Assembly: GCA_963281255.1 (NCBI GenBank)
Contig: OY725499.1
Location: 806,001-870,000, forward strand
Reading direction: 5' to 3'
DNA: 64,000 nt
Source: Aphrocallistes beatrix
Lineage: Eukaryota > Porifera > Hexactinellida > Sceptrulophora > Aphrocallistidae
How positions within the stretch are numbered: the stretch's first letter is position 1; each line of letters opens with the position of its first letter. The notes under the pieces were generated by a model, which had not been told where the DNA came from, did not search any database, and saw nothing but the letters and a program-made list of their open reading frames with translations. Shown piece by piece: positions 10,331-21,448 of this stretch. The position numbers and the translations under genes were made by a program.

Positions 10331-11843
10331 TATACGTATCTACAATTTAGGTTTAGTACTAAAGGCTAGACTTTATTATTTAGGTACCCTAAACTGGGGC
10401 GACTTTGGCCCTAAGAGGTGACTTTGTCCCACAATAGCAATTTTAATAAACGGCTTACTTATATATCGGCAGCCGATACTATCGGCTAGTCGATATACAC
10501 TCGAACCTCTCTTATCCGGACCTCCGATATCCGGGCACCTCTCTCAACCGGGCAGCCCTTTCGACATTTAGTCAATATGCATTGTCCTATTTTCAAGTCA
10601 ATTATTAGCCACAATTCCAGCAATCATTATCATGTAATATTATTTAATGAACTTTGATTATGAATTTGGAAGATAATTGCGACATCTAATATATTCAGGA
10701 GTAAATACTGCTTAAAATGTATTAATCAATCGCAATGGAATAGTTTCTTTTCCTTTGTAGAATATCTATTTTACAATCACCTCTCTTATCCGGAACTCAA
10801 ATTTTGATAAGATGCCAAATTTACGGGACGGGATGTCGTCCTGTCCCGTAAATTAGGCATCTAGATTTTACGGGACTGTCCCGTCCTGTCCCGTAAATTA
10901 GGCTTGCCAGGCACTAACTTATTAAGATATCTTTTAATTTAGTGTAAAATAAGTTGTATTTGACGATTTTGAAAAATATGCTTATGAAATTGTGGCTGAA
11001 GTAATATAATGTCTCAAACTACTCAATCGATTTATTAATAATACAACCTCTTTTGTTTAAGAAATTTGAAATCTTAAGATTCATTGGTTTATTCTAATAC
11101 ATGAACCACAAAAGAATATTATTGCATACCAAAACTATACTAATTACAAAGCCTAAACTAACAAGAGACACACTCGCTCTTAAACTGATAAAAACTTCAT
11201 TTTAGAACACTAAAACAGGGGGTAATCACACTCTAGAGGGAAATAGCATCACGGTATGACATCAAGAATGAAGACAATATGTCCTGTTAAAATCGCTTCT
11301 TTAATAACTGTAGTCTTATGAAATGGCCTTCCACAATTTTAGTTGCATCCGATTCGAATGTTCCTCCTGGACTCGACATATTTACACTATACTATACGCG
11401 ACTGCTGATCTCACCCATTATTACTCCAGTGGTTAAAGGCACATACGCAAAAAGCAATTCCCGCCTTCAAATTTCACTCATGTCGTCCTAACCCAAGTAT
11501 CAGCACGAATATATAAAATTTTCACGTCCGCCTTAACATCCAAATACAGTTTTAGCAAATCCCATCCCTTCACGTAATCATATGTTGGAGTATTTGAAGT
11601 AGCCATAGCCTAAAATACAAATTATTTATAAATAATTACATTCAAATCAAGAGATGGAACTAGTACCATTTGTATACTAAAACAATTCCTAAATAATTAA
11701 AAATTTAAATGCTACCGTTCTACCATTAATCAATTATAAAATTTGCCCTGATTAATAGACACAATAACTAAAATTCTCGAATAAAAATGTTACTATTTAA
11801 AATTTAATTTATCAAATGCTATCTACGTAACTTATCAAAAAAA
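10331..11843. other. Repeat relics, no gene
   Basis: Around 10500-10800 the phrase CCTCTCTTATCCGGA occurs at both sides, as in TA-type MITEs. At 10805-10905 the motif CGGGACAGGACGGGAC recurs in both orientations together with TAAATTAGGC, a shorter relative of the arrays at 15683 and 33430. The remainder to 11843 shows no gene. Confidence 0.5.
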
Positions 11844-11960
11844 TAAAATGTTTTCGACATAGCTGTAATTTATTACACTATTTTGATAATCCCAAAATAA
11901 ATGAAAAAATTAAAACCAAAAAAAATGGGGGGGTGCAGAGCCCCCCCAGATCCCCCTGTT
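11844..11960. repeat. Interspersed repeat, direct partner at 9305-9421
   Basis: This is the second copy of the TGTTTTCGACATAGCTGTAA repeat. It ends in a G7/C7 hairpin, followed by a terminus-like CCGACGCCCGTG. Confidence 0.65.
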
Positions 11961-12265
11961 CCGACGCCCGTGCAAATACGAGTATAAACAACCTCACCAT
12001 GATATCCTACAAGCAATTATATTTTCTAGATTTGATAATACAAGTTCCCTCTAAACTATCAAACTACTACTAACAGTAGATAATTATCACCACACAATCC
12101 TATACTATGTATTTGCAAGAAAATAAATAGCAAACACGAGAAAATATCCAAGTATCTAAATGGAGATAATAAATATAATAAAAAGTATAGATGTTTCCTA
12201 ATGAAAAAAACTCATAAATTCTACTAGTTCAAAGTCGAAGTTGGGATAATTAGCTAGCAATCTAA

Positions 12266-13477
12266 TTATTTCAAGTTCTCAAATAGTTTGTGAACATCTT
12301 TGAACATGAATCGCTCTTTTGGATCATATTCTTTCTGTAATTTTTGCAATTCAACCAAACCTTTGTTGCACACAGTTTGGAGATGTTCATAGATACCATC
12401 AATAAATGTCCATTGTTTTCCCAATGAAGGCTTAACATTAGGATCAATTGATTTCACCATTTGGAAAAAGCAATTGCCAAAGTCTTCCCATGTTGGAGAA
12501 TAACTCAGAGATAAAATTTCCAGATATACAAACAACTTTTTTTCATTAGAATAGGTAGCAGCTAAAGGACAAGGACTTTGTGCACAAATCCTAGATTCAA
12601 CACACATACTGACAGGAAATCGACCATGATAAGCTTCATCTTGTATCATTAATCCAAGTTTATTTATCGCTTTGAAGTAATTAGAAAAAGTTTCATTCTC
12701 TCCGGGTTTGAGAGTTGGAGAAGCTTGAAAGCAAAGTTCAATATCGTTTATTCTGACTGGAAGTGCAGAAACTTCTGGTAAATAATGAACAGCATTGAAA
12801 AATGTTGAGGTATGTAATGGAAAAACGAAGTTATCCAAAAACTCGGCAATCTTCAATATCTCGAGGACAATAACTTGCATAAATGGGACAAACCTGCCAT
12901 CTATATGAATCTCTTTGGCTGACTTCAAAAATTCTTTCCGTATCCAGAGTAAAATTTCCTGAATGTAGTAGGGTAACTGATTGTGAAACCAAGATTTAGG
13001 ATCACCTGTATAAGGTTTATCAGCATAAATGTAAGAATTTGTTGTAGGATCGTAATAGGGATACTTCTCGTCGTTAGGATCACGATATTTCCTCACTATT
13101 TGGCAAAGAACTTTGTCTTGTTGAAAGTCATAATTTTGTAACTTTCCTGTTACTATACATTGGAATGCATCGGCTACTGAGACACTTCCGAATGGCCACC
13201 AATAATGTTCAAAAGATATCCAATCACTGGGATGATTCTCTAGGTGTAACTTCATTTGGTCAAGAGTCCAGTAATGTCTTTCTGTTACTACTAATACATC
13301 TGGCACCATTTTGAAGCGCAACTCAGTAATAATTCCATAAGAACCCAAACCAATAGCAGCAGTACGAAGTTTATCGAGATCCTTATCTTTTTCTAAGATG
13401 TGCTCATTACCACCAGCATCCAAAAAAGTTATCTTCTCTATTTGATCACTTAAGCTTCCATATTCAAAGCTACATCC
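12266..13477 (-). CDS. FAD-linked oxidase, C-terminal exon (copy 2)
   Basis: The exon is preceded by an acceptor (CATTTTAG on the minus strand) and opens in phase 0 with GCSFEYGSLSDQ. It contains GLGSYGIITEL and ends with the stop codon after LFENLK. It has the same domain content as copy 1: the end of the type-4 FAD-binding fold and the lactone/alditol-oxidase C-terminal domain. The upstream exon is at 17550-18157, also phase 0 at the junction, which restores the family's typical His-Gly turn at the splice point. The two exons are separated by 4.07 kb of transposons. About 20 substitutions separate the two copies over 360 residues, with no stops, which suggests that both were under constraint for some time. 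The substrate cannot be read from the sequence. Confidence 0.85.
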   Translation of the reverse strand, partial: GCSFEYGSLSDQIEKITFLDAGGNEHILEKDKDLDKLRTAAIGLGSYGIITELRFKMVPDVLVVTERHYWTLDQMKLHLENHPSDWISFEHYWWPFGSVSVADAFQCIVTGKLQNYDFQQDKVLCQIVRKYRDPNDEKYPYYDPTTNSYIYADKPYTGDPKSWFHNQLPYYIQEILLWIRKEFLKSAKEIHIDGRFVPFMQVIVLEILKIAEFLDNFVFPLHTSTFFNAVHYLPEVSALPVRINDIELCFQASPTLKPGENETFSNYFKAINKLGLMIQDEAYHGRFPVSMCVESRICAQSPCPLAATYSNEKKLFVYLEILSLSYSPTWEDFGNCFFQMVKSIDPNVKPSLGKQWTFIDGIYEHLQTVCNKGLVELQKLQKEYDPKERFMFKDVHKLFENLK

Positions 13478-13740
13478 CTAAAATGTAGACAAAAATCTAT
13501 AATTTATCCCTTCGTATTTAATAAGAAAGACTATGCTGATAAAATCATAAAATTAACCAGTCTGAACAATATTTAGTCTCGAATATTAAAAATTTCAAAA
13601 ACTAGTCAGCAAAATTATTTAATTGTTATGATATATTATCTATAAAGTGTCAAAGTGTCATATTTGGATAAATATCATACTCTTTTTTCGAAATATGAAT
13701 CTCTGAACAATGAACATTCAAAATTAATTTATACATGCGA

Positions 13741-13805
13741 GCTCCGCGCACGTAGTGCGGCTAACGAACACTTTGTGTTCGCGGAGTTGCCCAGCGGGTG
13801 CCTGG
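13741..13805 (-). repeat. GC-rich hairpin module, fragment
   Basis: GAACACTTTGTGTTCGCGGA with flanking GC-rich sequence is a solitary relative of the 3' module of the Helitron-like elements. It is embedded in the intron. Confidence 0.6.
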
Positions 13806-14099
13806 GAATGTCAACAAATTAAGAAGTCCGATCAAGTGGCAAATATTTATAGTTATCACTATCCCATTTATATTTTCCTGTCTATTGTAACTAAAAAAAT
13901 CGATATAAAATTAAAAATACAATACTGTTTGGAATCTAAGCATCTGTTATGGTTAGGTTATTAGGCAACCAGATCTTAGTTAGATATAGGAACTACCCTA
14001 GCGTAGCTCCACTGAAGGCACTAAGTAGTATGCACGGTTACTTAACTAGAATTCTCTTCCTTTTGTAGTTCATATTATATCACATTATACAGGGTGGGG

Positions 14100-14861
14100 C
14101 ATAAGTTCTGCCACAAGCTTCATTAAGTATAAAATTTCTTATACTCAAACAATATTAGCTATTATGGTCTTTAGATTTTTGTAATTTCAATATTCTCAAT
14201 GGTTTCAAAAGATTTTTCGATTCCAAGACCTAGAACTGTTTTGTATGGTGTGTTTTGTGGAGAAAAAGTGTGTCCTGACACGCAGCGAAAATTGAGAATC
14301 AAGGCCCACTGCTTTTCCAATTATCTTTCTAGAGTCTTTAAATTCTAGGACTAATTAGCTCTCACCTTTTCCTCGAACACTCTAAATTTGTAGAAATATA
14401 GGATGTTTAGTTCAGGATATATTGAGAAACATTTGGATCAGATTTTTTGATGATGTGAAAAAAAGTGCCATTTGGGTGATTTTGCAAAATGTACCTAATT
14501 TGAACTCGTGGAATGATAACTTTATCTCGTTTCTGATAATGAATTCTATGGATTTGTGAAATATTTCCAAGGTGTATGAAAGGTATCTGATCCAAAATCG
14601 TCATAGAACATCGATTATAGAGATATTCTTTTACAGAAGCAGTGGCCCTGATTCTCTGATTTCGCTGCGTGCCAGGACACATATTTTCTCTATAAAATTA
14701 CCAACATAACACAGTTCCAGTGGTCTTAGACTCGAAAAATCTTTTAAAATCATTGAGAATATTCGAATTATAATCTCTAAAGACCATAATAACTAAGATT
14801 GTTTGAGTATAAGAAATTTTATACCTAATGAATCTTGTGGCAGAACTTATGCCTCACCCTG
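14100..14861. mobile_element. TA-type MITE with about 270-bp TIRs
   Basis: CAGGGTGGGGCATAAGTTCT at the left is mirrored by AGAACTTATGCCTCACCCTG at the right. TA flanks both sides (14098-14099 and 14862-14863). The inverted arms run about 270 bases and include GTTTGAGTATAAGAAATTTT. A half copy of the right arm lies at 27500-27812, and a half copy of the left arm at about 43670-44100. There is no transposase. Confidence 0.8.
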
Positions 14862-14929
14862 TACTATATTTGCTATTCCGAGTGATTGATCACTTCCTGA
14901 ACCGTGATCATAATACAATTTAATAACAA

Positions 14930-15175
14930 CAGGTGAATGGTTGAAAGTTAGTTTCTATTACATTTTAAAATTTGTTTACTTAATGTACCGATTCTAAACA
15001 AAAATAATGAAAATTTTTAAATATATATTCGAAATCTACAGACCTAAAAACCACATGTCAACTGTTGGAAGTTGGTCGCTAGCCTATTTTTGGAATTTGT
15101 TCAATTTATGTATCTACTGTAAACAAAAGTAAACAAATAATTTATCGTATACGTAGATTCGAAAATATGATATGG
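14930..15175. repeat. Fragment of type B Helitron-like repeat units
   Basis: Two decayed units carry the phrases TTTGTTTACTTAATG and TGTCAACTGTTGGAAG. They match the internal units of the element at 7690-9107. Confidence 0.6.
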
Positions 15176-15334
15176 TGCCTAATTTACGGGACGGGACAGG
15201 ATCATTCCGGAAACTTTGTCAGTACATAATTTGCTGGACGGGACAGAAAAATACCTAATTATACAGTCGAGTCGATTCAAGGTATTGTGACATCGATTAA
15301 TCGCGAAAATTGCTTAAATCTCCAGGAATAGAAT

Positions 15335-15431
15335 CAGGGGCGGTCACAAGAATTTTTTAAACCGGGGCAAGCGGAGAAACAAACTCGGGAAAATGACCCG
15401 GATGCCCCCCCCCCCCTTGGGAACGCCCCTG
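15335..15431. mobile_element. Small hAT-like MITE, 8-bp TSD
   Basis: The ends are CAGGGGCGGTCAC and GAACGCCCCTG. The flanks are AATAGAAT and AGTAGAAT, an 8-bp duplication with one mismatch, as expected of hAT-type insertion. A long C-run lies inside. Confidence 0.65.
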
Positions 15432-15682
15432 AGTAGAATAGTTTTCATACATAGAATTTAGTATTAAATACTATTGGTTAATTGGGAATTCTGCTTGATC
15501 GGGACAAAGTATCACGACCCAATGTGTTCTGATTAAGCGGAGTCATTGTACCCAAATAATTATATAGTACTTATATTGTGAAATTGTAGAATAAATATTA
15601 ATATAATGGATAATATACATAATTAATAGAATATACGTAGTCTAGTGAATGGGATAACTATCTAAGTGGATAGTAAATAAGA

Positions 15683-15903
15683 AGGCATGCCTTTCCGGGA
15701 CGGGACGGATCAAGACACCTATTTTCCTGAATTATCCTGTCCCGTCCCGGAAATTAGGTACCTTTTCTGTCCCGTCTCCGGAATTAGGTACCTAGATTTT
15801 CCGGGATGGTCCCGTCCCGTCCCGAAAATAGGTATCTTGATCCGTCCCGTCCCGGAAATTAGGTATCTAGATTTTCCGGGACGGTCCCGGAAATTAGGCA
15901 TGC
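15683..15903. repeat. Palindromic GGGACGGGACGG array bounded by GGCATGCC
   Basis: GGCATGCC occurs at both edges. Between them, CCGGGACGGGACGGATC-like and TCCCGTCCCGGAAATTAGGT-like units alternate in both orientations. The inverse copy is at 33430-33592. The layout, terminal motif multiplied inside, resembles the other minisatellite-bearing MITEs here. Confidence 0.65.
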
Positions 15904-15970
15904 CCAATTAAACTACTCCTTCAAATATAATTGAAAAAATTTATTGTTATTAAACTACTCCTTTAAGTAT

Positions 15971-16498
15971 ATATATATATATATATATATATATCTGTAA
16001 CGAATTGATTGAAGAAACTGTGAGGCATAGATTGCTGATTTTTGGCATGTAAGAGTCTTTTGGCTATGGCTCTACTAAGTTATGAGCTCAGACGAAAATG
16101 TAGACTCATCATGGAATTATGACGTCATTGTCACCTTTTTATAATTAGAAATTTCAGTTTTCGGCCATAACTCAGCCGTTTTAAGCGATAGAAGGCTGAA
16201 ATTTTAATATAATGTGTCTATTAATACATCTCACAGATGATACAACTATCATCCAAATATGATGATTCATCACTCTGTTATGATGTCATCATTACGCATC
16301 AAAAATTGATAAACTACTAATTTTGTGATTTTTGAGTGAATTCGATATAACAGTAAGACGGACGTATTTACAGATGTTATCTAACTTATACTTAATCGAG
16401 TGAGCCTAGACAACCAAAGGGCCCCTCCGGCGTAAGCAAAGTGTTCACCAACCGAGCTGCGCAAGCGTATATTAATCGAGTTTTAATAGTAAGGATGT
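15971..16498 (+). mobile_element. Helitron-like/TIR non-autonomous element, type A
   Basis: An AT tract is followed by CTGTAACGAATTGATTGAAG and the family core GATTTTTGGCATG. A decayed GC-rich hairpin module follows at 16400-16465. At the far edge is ATTAATCGAGTTTTAATAGT AAGGATG, the inverted terminal motif. A second fragment of that terminus sits at about 16527-16553. There is no coding capacity. Confidence 0.6.
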
Positions 16499-16645
16499 GA
16501 TATCATGATGTCCGAATTCATGAATTTTTGATCGAGTTTTAATAGTAAGGATTAAGTACACTTGTAGATTATCCTGCGTACTTTCCAGGATATTGCATGT
16601 TAATTTTTCTATATCCTTAGGAACCATATGAGTGTCAGATTGGGT

Positions 16646-17183
16646 AAGGGTTGGGTTCAATTAACAATTAAATACGTTTTGTACATAATTGTAATTGTAA
16701 TTGTAGTTGATCATTGAAAAATTTTGTAATTGTAATTGTAATTGTAATCTAAAAGAAATTGACATAATTGTAATTGTAATTGAAGTACATAATTGTAATT
16801 ACATCTAAATTATACCTAAAGGCTAAAGCCACGCTTACGATTCCTATACATGTGTTAATTCTTTACATTATTGTTTTGATATCGTTGTGTTTGGTGTTTC
16901 TCGGGAATTGGTAAGTGTAAGTTGACAACTTTACGAGTAAGCATATGGATTCTCTCTTTTTCATAGCTCCTGTGCGCTATAAATGTGTTCACCGAAGATA
17001 TACACCCTTCATTTTTGTAATTGTAATTGTAATTGTGAAAATCTTCTCAATTATAATTATAATTGTAATTATAATTAGAGATTAAAGTTGCTTGTAATTG
17101 TAATTATAATTATAATTGTAAATTAGAATTAGTTGTAATTGTAATTGTAATTGAACATAAAAATATCATTGAACCCAACCCTG
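16646..17183. mobile_element. hAT-like MITE with (TAATTG)n interior, 8-bp TSD
   Basis: AAGGGTTGGGTTCAAT at the left faces ATTGAACCCAACCCTG at the right. The perfect 8-bp duplication GATTGGGT flanks both sides (16638-16645 and 17184-17191). The interior carries several tracts of a TAATTG hexamer in both orientations. There is no coding capacity. Confidence 0.8.
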
Positions 17184-17223
17184 GATTGGGTTATTATTAA
17201 AATTAAAGAAATCACCAAGGCTA

Positions 17224-17362
17224 GTATCAATGTATTCCAATTGCCATCCCAATTGCTCCATAGTTCCAGAATTATTACATTTTATAATGTGTTCGGTTTC
17301 TCGGTGCTAATTCGCTGCAAACTTCACGTGAATTTGTACCCAGGTTCAAATTTCCACCATAT
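17224..17362. repeat. Intron segment conserved between the oxidase copies
   Basis: This is the inverse partner of 23-177. It lies just inside the intron after the N-terminal exon. Confidence 0.8.
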
Positions 17363-17549
17363 AAGGAATATATGATCCAAATTTATTGCGATTTGGTCTA
17401 ATAGAATTTCCAGGAGCGAGTAGACGTACGTGCGTTTGTACAGATACTGCATGTCGATCATGACATACTAAGTCACCTCCTATACTAGGAGCTGCGCTAA
17501 AAAATTATAGTTTATTAGGATGTATATGTAATTAAATTTTAAAACTTAC

Positions 17550-18157
17550 ATGACACCCAGTTGAGCTAGTACCCACATATTGTCCATCTGTATATATCAC
17601 GCAAGAAGGTAGAAATACAGGATCTTTATCTAATCCAAACGTACAATGCTTTTCTAAAATAGAACAACCAGCAGAAACATCTACCATTCCATTTTCCTTA
17701 TCAACCAATTTGGCTCGCTCTTGATTAGTTCCAAATGCATTGAAGAACAAGAAATTGATTGACACAGAATTCGGTTCACCGAAAAAGTTAGGCCAAGAAT
17801 GAGTCGATCCCTGAAATCCAATTTTCTGATCTGCAAATGTGGCGTCCTTCAAAATTTTTACCAGATCATTTTTACTCCTTGGTGAACATATGTAACCTTC
17901 AAAACTCACATTCCCTGGCCAATTCAAAAACTTTGAAGATTTTTTCGCAATAACTGGATAATCTTCAAATAGTTTCTTTTCCACCATTTTCTTAAATGCT
18001 TTAAACTTAAGTTCCAATTCAATTTCAAGGATGGATATGCTCATATCTACCATGCTGATACCGTGCTTATCAAGAAATTCCAACGCTTCCTTTTCCTTCA
18101 TTCCTTTCATATGTGGTATCTTTTCGGTTAGAAATGTCAACCATGTGGATAATTCAA
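17550..18157 (-). CDS. FAD-linked oxidase, N-terminal FAD-binding exon (copy 2)
   Basis: The exon lies between an acceptor (TTTTTAG on the minus strand, ending at 18158) and the donor GTAAGT at 17549. It encodes about 202 residues. NWPGNVSFEGYICSPRSKND is the start of the type-4 FAD-binding (PCMH) domain, IGFQGSTHSWPNFFG is its flavin loop with the His-Ser-Trp signature, and GTSSTGCH at the end is the flavin-contacting turn that continues into the exon at 13477. The residues before this (roughly the first 60) are charged and helical with no assigned domain. The frame has no ATG at its start, and the 5' splice phase is not 0, so at least one more upstream exon is needed. I could not find it in the transposon-rich sequence after 18158. 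Confidence 0.8.
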
Positions 18158-18212
18158 CTAAAAACAGAAAATATAAAGATTGTAAATATAGTACTTTATT
18201 GAAGAGATATCT

Positions 18213-19105
18213 TATATATTAAATGCTAGGATATTTTTTTTTGTTTGTCCGAATTGATTGAAGAATTGGGAAGTCATAGAGGTGTGAAAATTGGCATGTA
18301 GGTGTCAAATGATATGACTACGATTAAGTTCTAAGATCTAAGCGAAATTTTAACATCTCTGCAAAAAAATGGAAAACAATTTTTCGCACCTTTTCTATAC
18401 AAAATAAATGACTACACTACTATCACAATAGAAATCATTGTACAAGTACGACACTACAATAAATAGATCGTCATTGTTATTAATACTTCAAAGCCACAAC
18501 TTATGTTTGACATCTTAAATGTATTATAGTGTATGGCTATAAAAAAGATTATCTGAATATTTTCACACCTTTATATACAAACTTTCACACCATTTAATGA
18601 ATTTTGAAAATGATGCTAGAGACTAGCTTCCAGCGGGTGACTTGGTGTTTTCAGGGGTGTAGATTTCGAATATCATATTTTCGAGTAAATTTGATCATCA
18701 ATTTGTTTACTTTTGTTTACATTAGATACATAAAGTAAACAAATCTCAAAAATATGCTAGAAACTTGCTTACAACGGTTAACATGTGGTTTTCAGGAGTC
18801 TAGATGTCGAATATCATATTTTCGAGTAAATTTGATCATCAATTTGTTTACTTTTGTTTACAATAGATACATAAAGTAAACAAATTACAAAAATGGGCTA
18901 GAGTCTAGCTTCCAAAGATTGACATGGGGTTTTTAGTGCTGTAGATTTTGAATATTATATGTTTGGATCCATATTAGAAATTATTCGTCGACCTTTATTT
19001 ACAATATTTATTTAAAGGAAAAAATTCCAAAATATGTTTGATTGAGTGACTCTAGGCGCCCGCAGGGCGACTCTGCGGACACACAGTGTCCGCAAGCCGC
19101 GCACC
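18213..19105 (+). mobile_element. Helitron-like non-autonomous element, type B
   Basis: It starts TCTTATATATTAAATGCTAG, then TTTGTCCGAATTGATTGAAG. It contains about three of the 150-base internal units. It ends in the GC-rich hairpin module at 19050-19105, with GCGGACACACAGTGTCCGC. There are no proteins. Confidence 0.6.
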
Positions 19106-19191
19106 TGACTTAACTTTACCTTTAAACTAGATGACATCCTTAGTGCTTTCAGTCACTAAGGTTCTGCAAGAATATCGACTCAGATTACATT
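19106..19191. repeat. Repeat with inverted partner at 55312-55423
   Basis: The phrases ACCTGACTTAACTTTACCTT and ATTACATTGCTAATGTAATC recur in inverse order near 55312-55423. The parent element is unknown. Confidence 0.6.
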
Positions 19192-19757
19192 GCTAATGTA
19201 ATCCTTACTATTAAAACTTGATTAATATTTATTTAATTATTTATTTATTTAATTATATATATATATATATATCTGTTACGAATTGATTGAAGAAACTGGC
19301 GGGCACAGATAGCTAATTTTTGGCATGTGGGAGTCTTTTGGCTATGGCTCCAGTAAGTTCTGAGCTCAGACCAAAATGTCGACTCATCATGGAATTATGA
19401 CGTCATTGTCACCTTTTTATAATTAGTAATTTCAGTTTTTCGACTATAACTCAGCCATTTTAGGTGATAGAAGGCTGAAATTTTAATAGAATGTGTATAC
19501 TAATACATCTCACATATGATAAAAAATGATGACTCATCACTTTGCTATGACGTTATCATTACTCATCAAAATTTTTAAAATTGACAAATTTGGTGTTTTT
19601 TCGAGTGATATCGATTTTAAAACTAAGATGGACATACTTAGAGATGATATCTCCCTAATAATTAACCAATGTCACCACCAGGCGACCGAAGGCGAGCCTC
19701 CGGCAGACACGAAGTGTCTGCCAGCCGCGCAGCGCAAGCAAGCGAAGCGCGCTTGTA
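19192..19757 (+). mobile_element. Type A non-autonomous element
   Basis: TCCTTACTATTAAAACTTG is the terminal motif. An AT tract, CTGTTACGAATTGATTGAAG and the family core follow. At 19680-19757 comes the GC-rich module ending GCGAAGCGCGCTTG. The frames that cross the GC-rich module are not genes. Confidence 0.65.
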
Positions 19758-19763
19758 TATATT

Positions 19764-20163
19764 AAAACTCGATTAATGTGTCTATATATATATACAAGCG
19801 CGCTTCACTTGCTTGCGCTGCGCGGCTGGCGGACACTTTGTGTCCGCCGGAGGCTCCCTTCGATCGCCTGGGATCACACTGGTTAATTATAAGGGGAATA
19901 ACATCTCTAAATACGTCTGTCCTACTGTTATAATCGATATCGCACGAAAAATCACCAAAATTATCAATTTTTAAAATTTTGATGAGTAATGATGTCGTCA
20001 TAAAAAAGTCATGAGTCATTATTTTTTCCAGCGGATACAAAGTGTCCGCCAGCAGCGCAGTGCGCTTGTGTATATATATTTCTGTAACTAATTGATTGAA
20101 GAAACTGCCAGGCCCAGGAAGCTGATTTTTGGCATGTGGGAGCCTTTTGGCTATGGCTCCAAT
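19764..20163 (-). mobile_element. Type A elements, head to head
   Basis: At 19795-19870 the GC-rich module is in reverse orientation (CAAGCGCGCTTCACTTGC) and the core follows to about 20026. A second module end is at 20028-20066. At 20078-20163 a new plus-strand 5' segment starts with CTGTAACTAATTGATTGAAG. This is a cluster of at least two truncated copies. Confidence 0.6.
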
Positions 20164-20600
20164 AATTATAAAGAGGATTATATTTCGATTTGTATATTGA
20201 TTTGTTGGGATATTAAAAATATTGTGGTAATTGCACTCGATTTTATGTACACCGGTTTGGGATACAGCATTTCAACTGATTTTTGTAGTTCCCTTTGATG
20301 TATTTCAGTTATGAACAAATTTAGGAAAAGAGTTCTTTCCATTGAATTCCGCATATCAAATAGCATATAGGTTGACTTCTTTGAAGCAGTTTTAGGATGG
20401 GGAATAATGTGTTGTTTTCGCACTTTTTAAGTGGAGAAAATTGAATAAAATCCAGTATAAGTGGCATAATATATTACCAATCGAAAGCTAATCCTCAGTG
20501 GACTATAATATGCAAATCGAAAATACCCAATTTTCATTACCTTTTGTTAGATAGATAGATATGGGACTATTTATTGAATTCCCTATATGTAATTAATTTA
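20164..20600. mobile_element. Partial relative of the MITE at 3267-3860
   Basis: The phrase ATGCAAATCGAAAATACCCA and the terminus ATTGAATTCCCTATATG match the right arm of that MITE, and TGTACACCGGTTTGGGATAC matches its inner arm. It is a decayed, partial copy. Confidence 0.55.
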
Positions 20601-21004
20601 GCATCATTCAATTAACCTGAAAATTATCCAAAACGATCTGTTAAGGATCTGAAATGTCCTGCATTTATTGATACAGTATGAAATATTCTCATTAGAGCTA
20701 GAACCACTGTTCGTATACTATTTTACAATATCTCACGATTTTACTTCATGCCGTCACACGATTCCGGGATGGATAAGATACTTAATATCTGTCTCATCAA
20801 GAGATTAGGCACCTTGACTCGTTCGAGCACAGAAATTAGGTAACTGGATTATAAATACGTACTACTTGTCAAAATTCCTAATTTACGCAGCATTAAATAA
20901 GAATATTTCAAAAACACAAATATACAACTTTGTTATGCCAAATAAGAATCCTTACTATTAAAACTCGATTAATGTATATTATTATGAAAGCAACAAAATT
21001 AATA
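20601..21004. other. No gene; isolated type A terminus
   Basis: Only a solitary type A terminal motif is seen near 20948-20977 (TCCTTACTATTAAAACTCG). The rest is AT-rich without structure. Confidence 0.5.
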
Positions 21005-21448
21005 GAGGCAGCCCTCGCCGTTCGCGAGTTTGCCATTTTTCGGTTTCGACTATTTGCGGAAATTTTTTGAGTCTTGTTTTGCTATTCGCGGTTTTCGTTA
21101 CTCTCTTCAGTAGTTTCATGGGCTACCATAAGTCCATAACCTTATACGTATCTATATTTTATCCTGGTAATATAATTTATTGGTACAGGTACTTAGGTTT
21201 GCTACTAGGGGACCTACTATATCTTTCATTTATCACTTCATTTATTACTACCATTTCACTTGTGCCAGTGTTTGTATCAGTATCAGTATCACAGCTCAAC
21301 TATTGAGTCAATAACGTATTTAGCAAACTGTATCTAGCGTCGTTTTTATAATCTAGGAACGAAACCCCACTATTCTCATTGAACTAACGTCTTGCCGTTC
21401 ACGACAATTCTCAGGAACGTAACCCCCGCGAACGGCGAGGGATACCTG
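21005..21448. mobile_element. Pogo-like MITE
   Basis: GAGGCAGCCCTCGCCGTTCG at the left is mirrored by CGAACGGCGAGGGATACCTG at the right. A TA precedes it. The interior carries ATTCGCGGTTTTCG-type repeats. The frame of 79 codons inside is not protein-like. A relative lies at 10170. Confidence 0.65.

Larger units (their letters stand above)
15300..15970. repeat. Duplicated block, inverted partner at 33340-33895
   Basis: The segment matches the reverse complement of 33340-33895 over more than 500 bases. The match includes the phrase CGACCCAATGTGTTCTGATT, the GC-rich array at 15683-15903, and a tail that belongs to the 3' flank of the nuclease-kinase gene copies. It therefore derives from that gene's downstream region. 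Confidence 0.75.
13478..17549 (-). other. Intron of FAD oxidase copy 2, filled with transposons
   Basis: The donor GTAAGT lies at 17549-17544 and the acceptor TTTTAG ends at 13478. The intron edges are homologous to the copy 1 region: 13478-13540 matches 4020-4073, and 17224-17362 matches 23-177. The middle is unrelated, so insertions occurred independently after duplication. Confidence 0.8.

Noticed and set aside
15719-15907. Minus- and plus-strand frames over the GGGACGGGACGG array
   Set aside because: Repeat-derived peptides without domain support.
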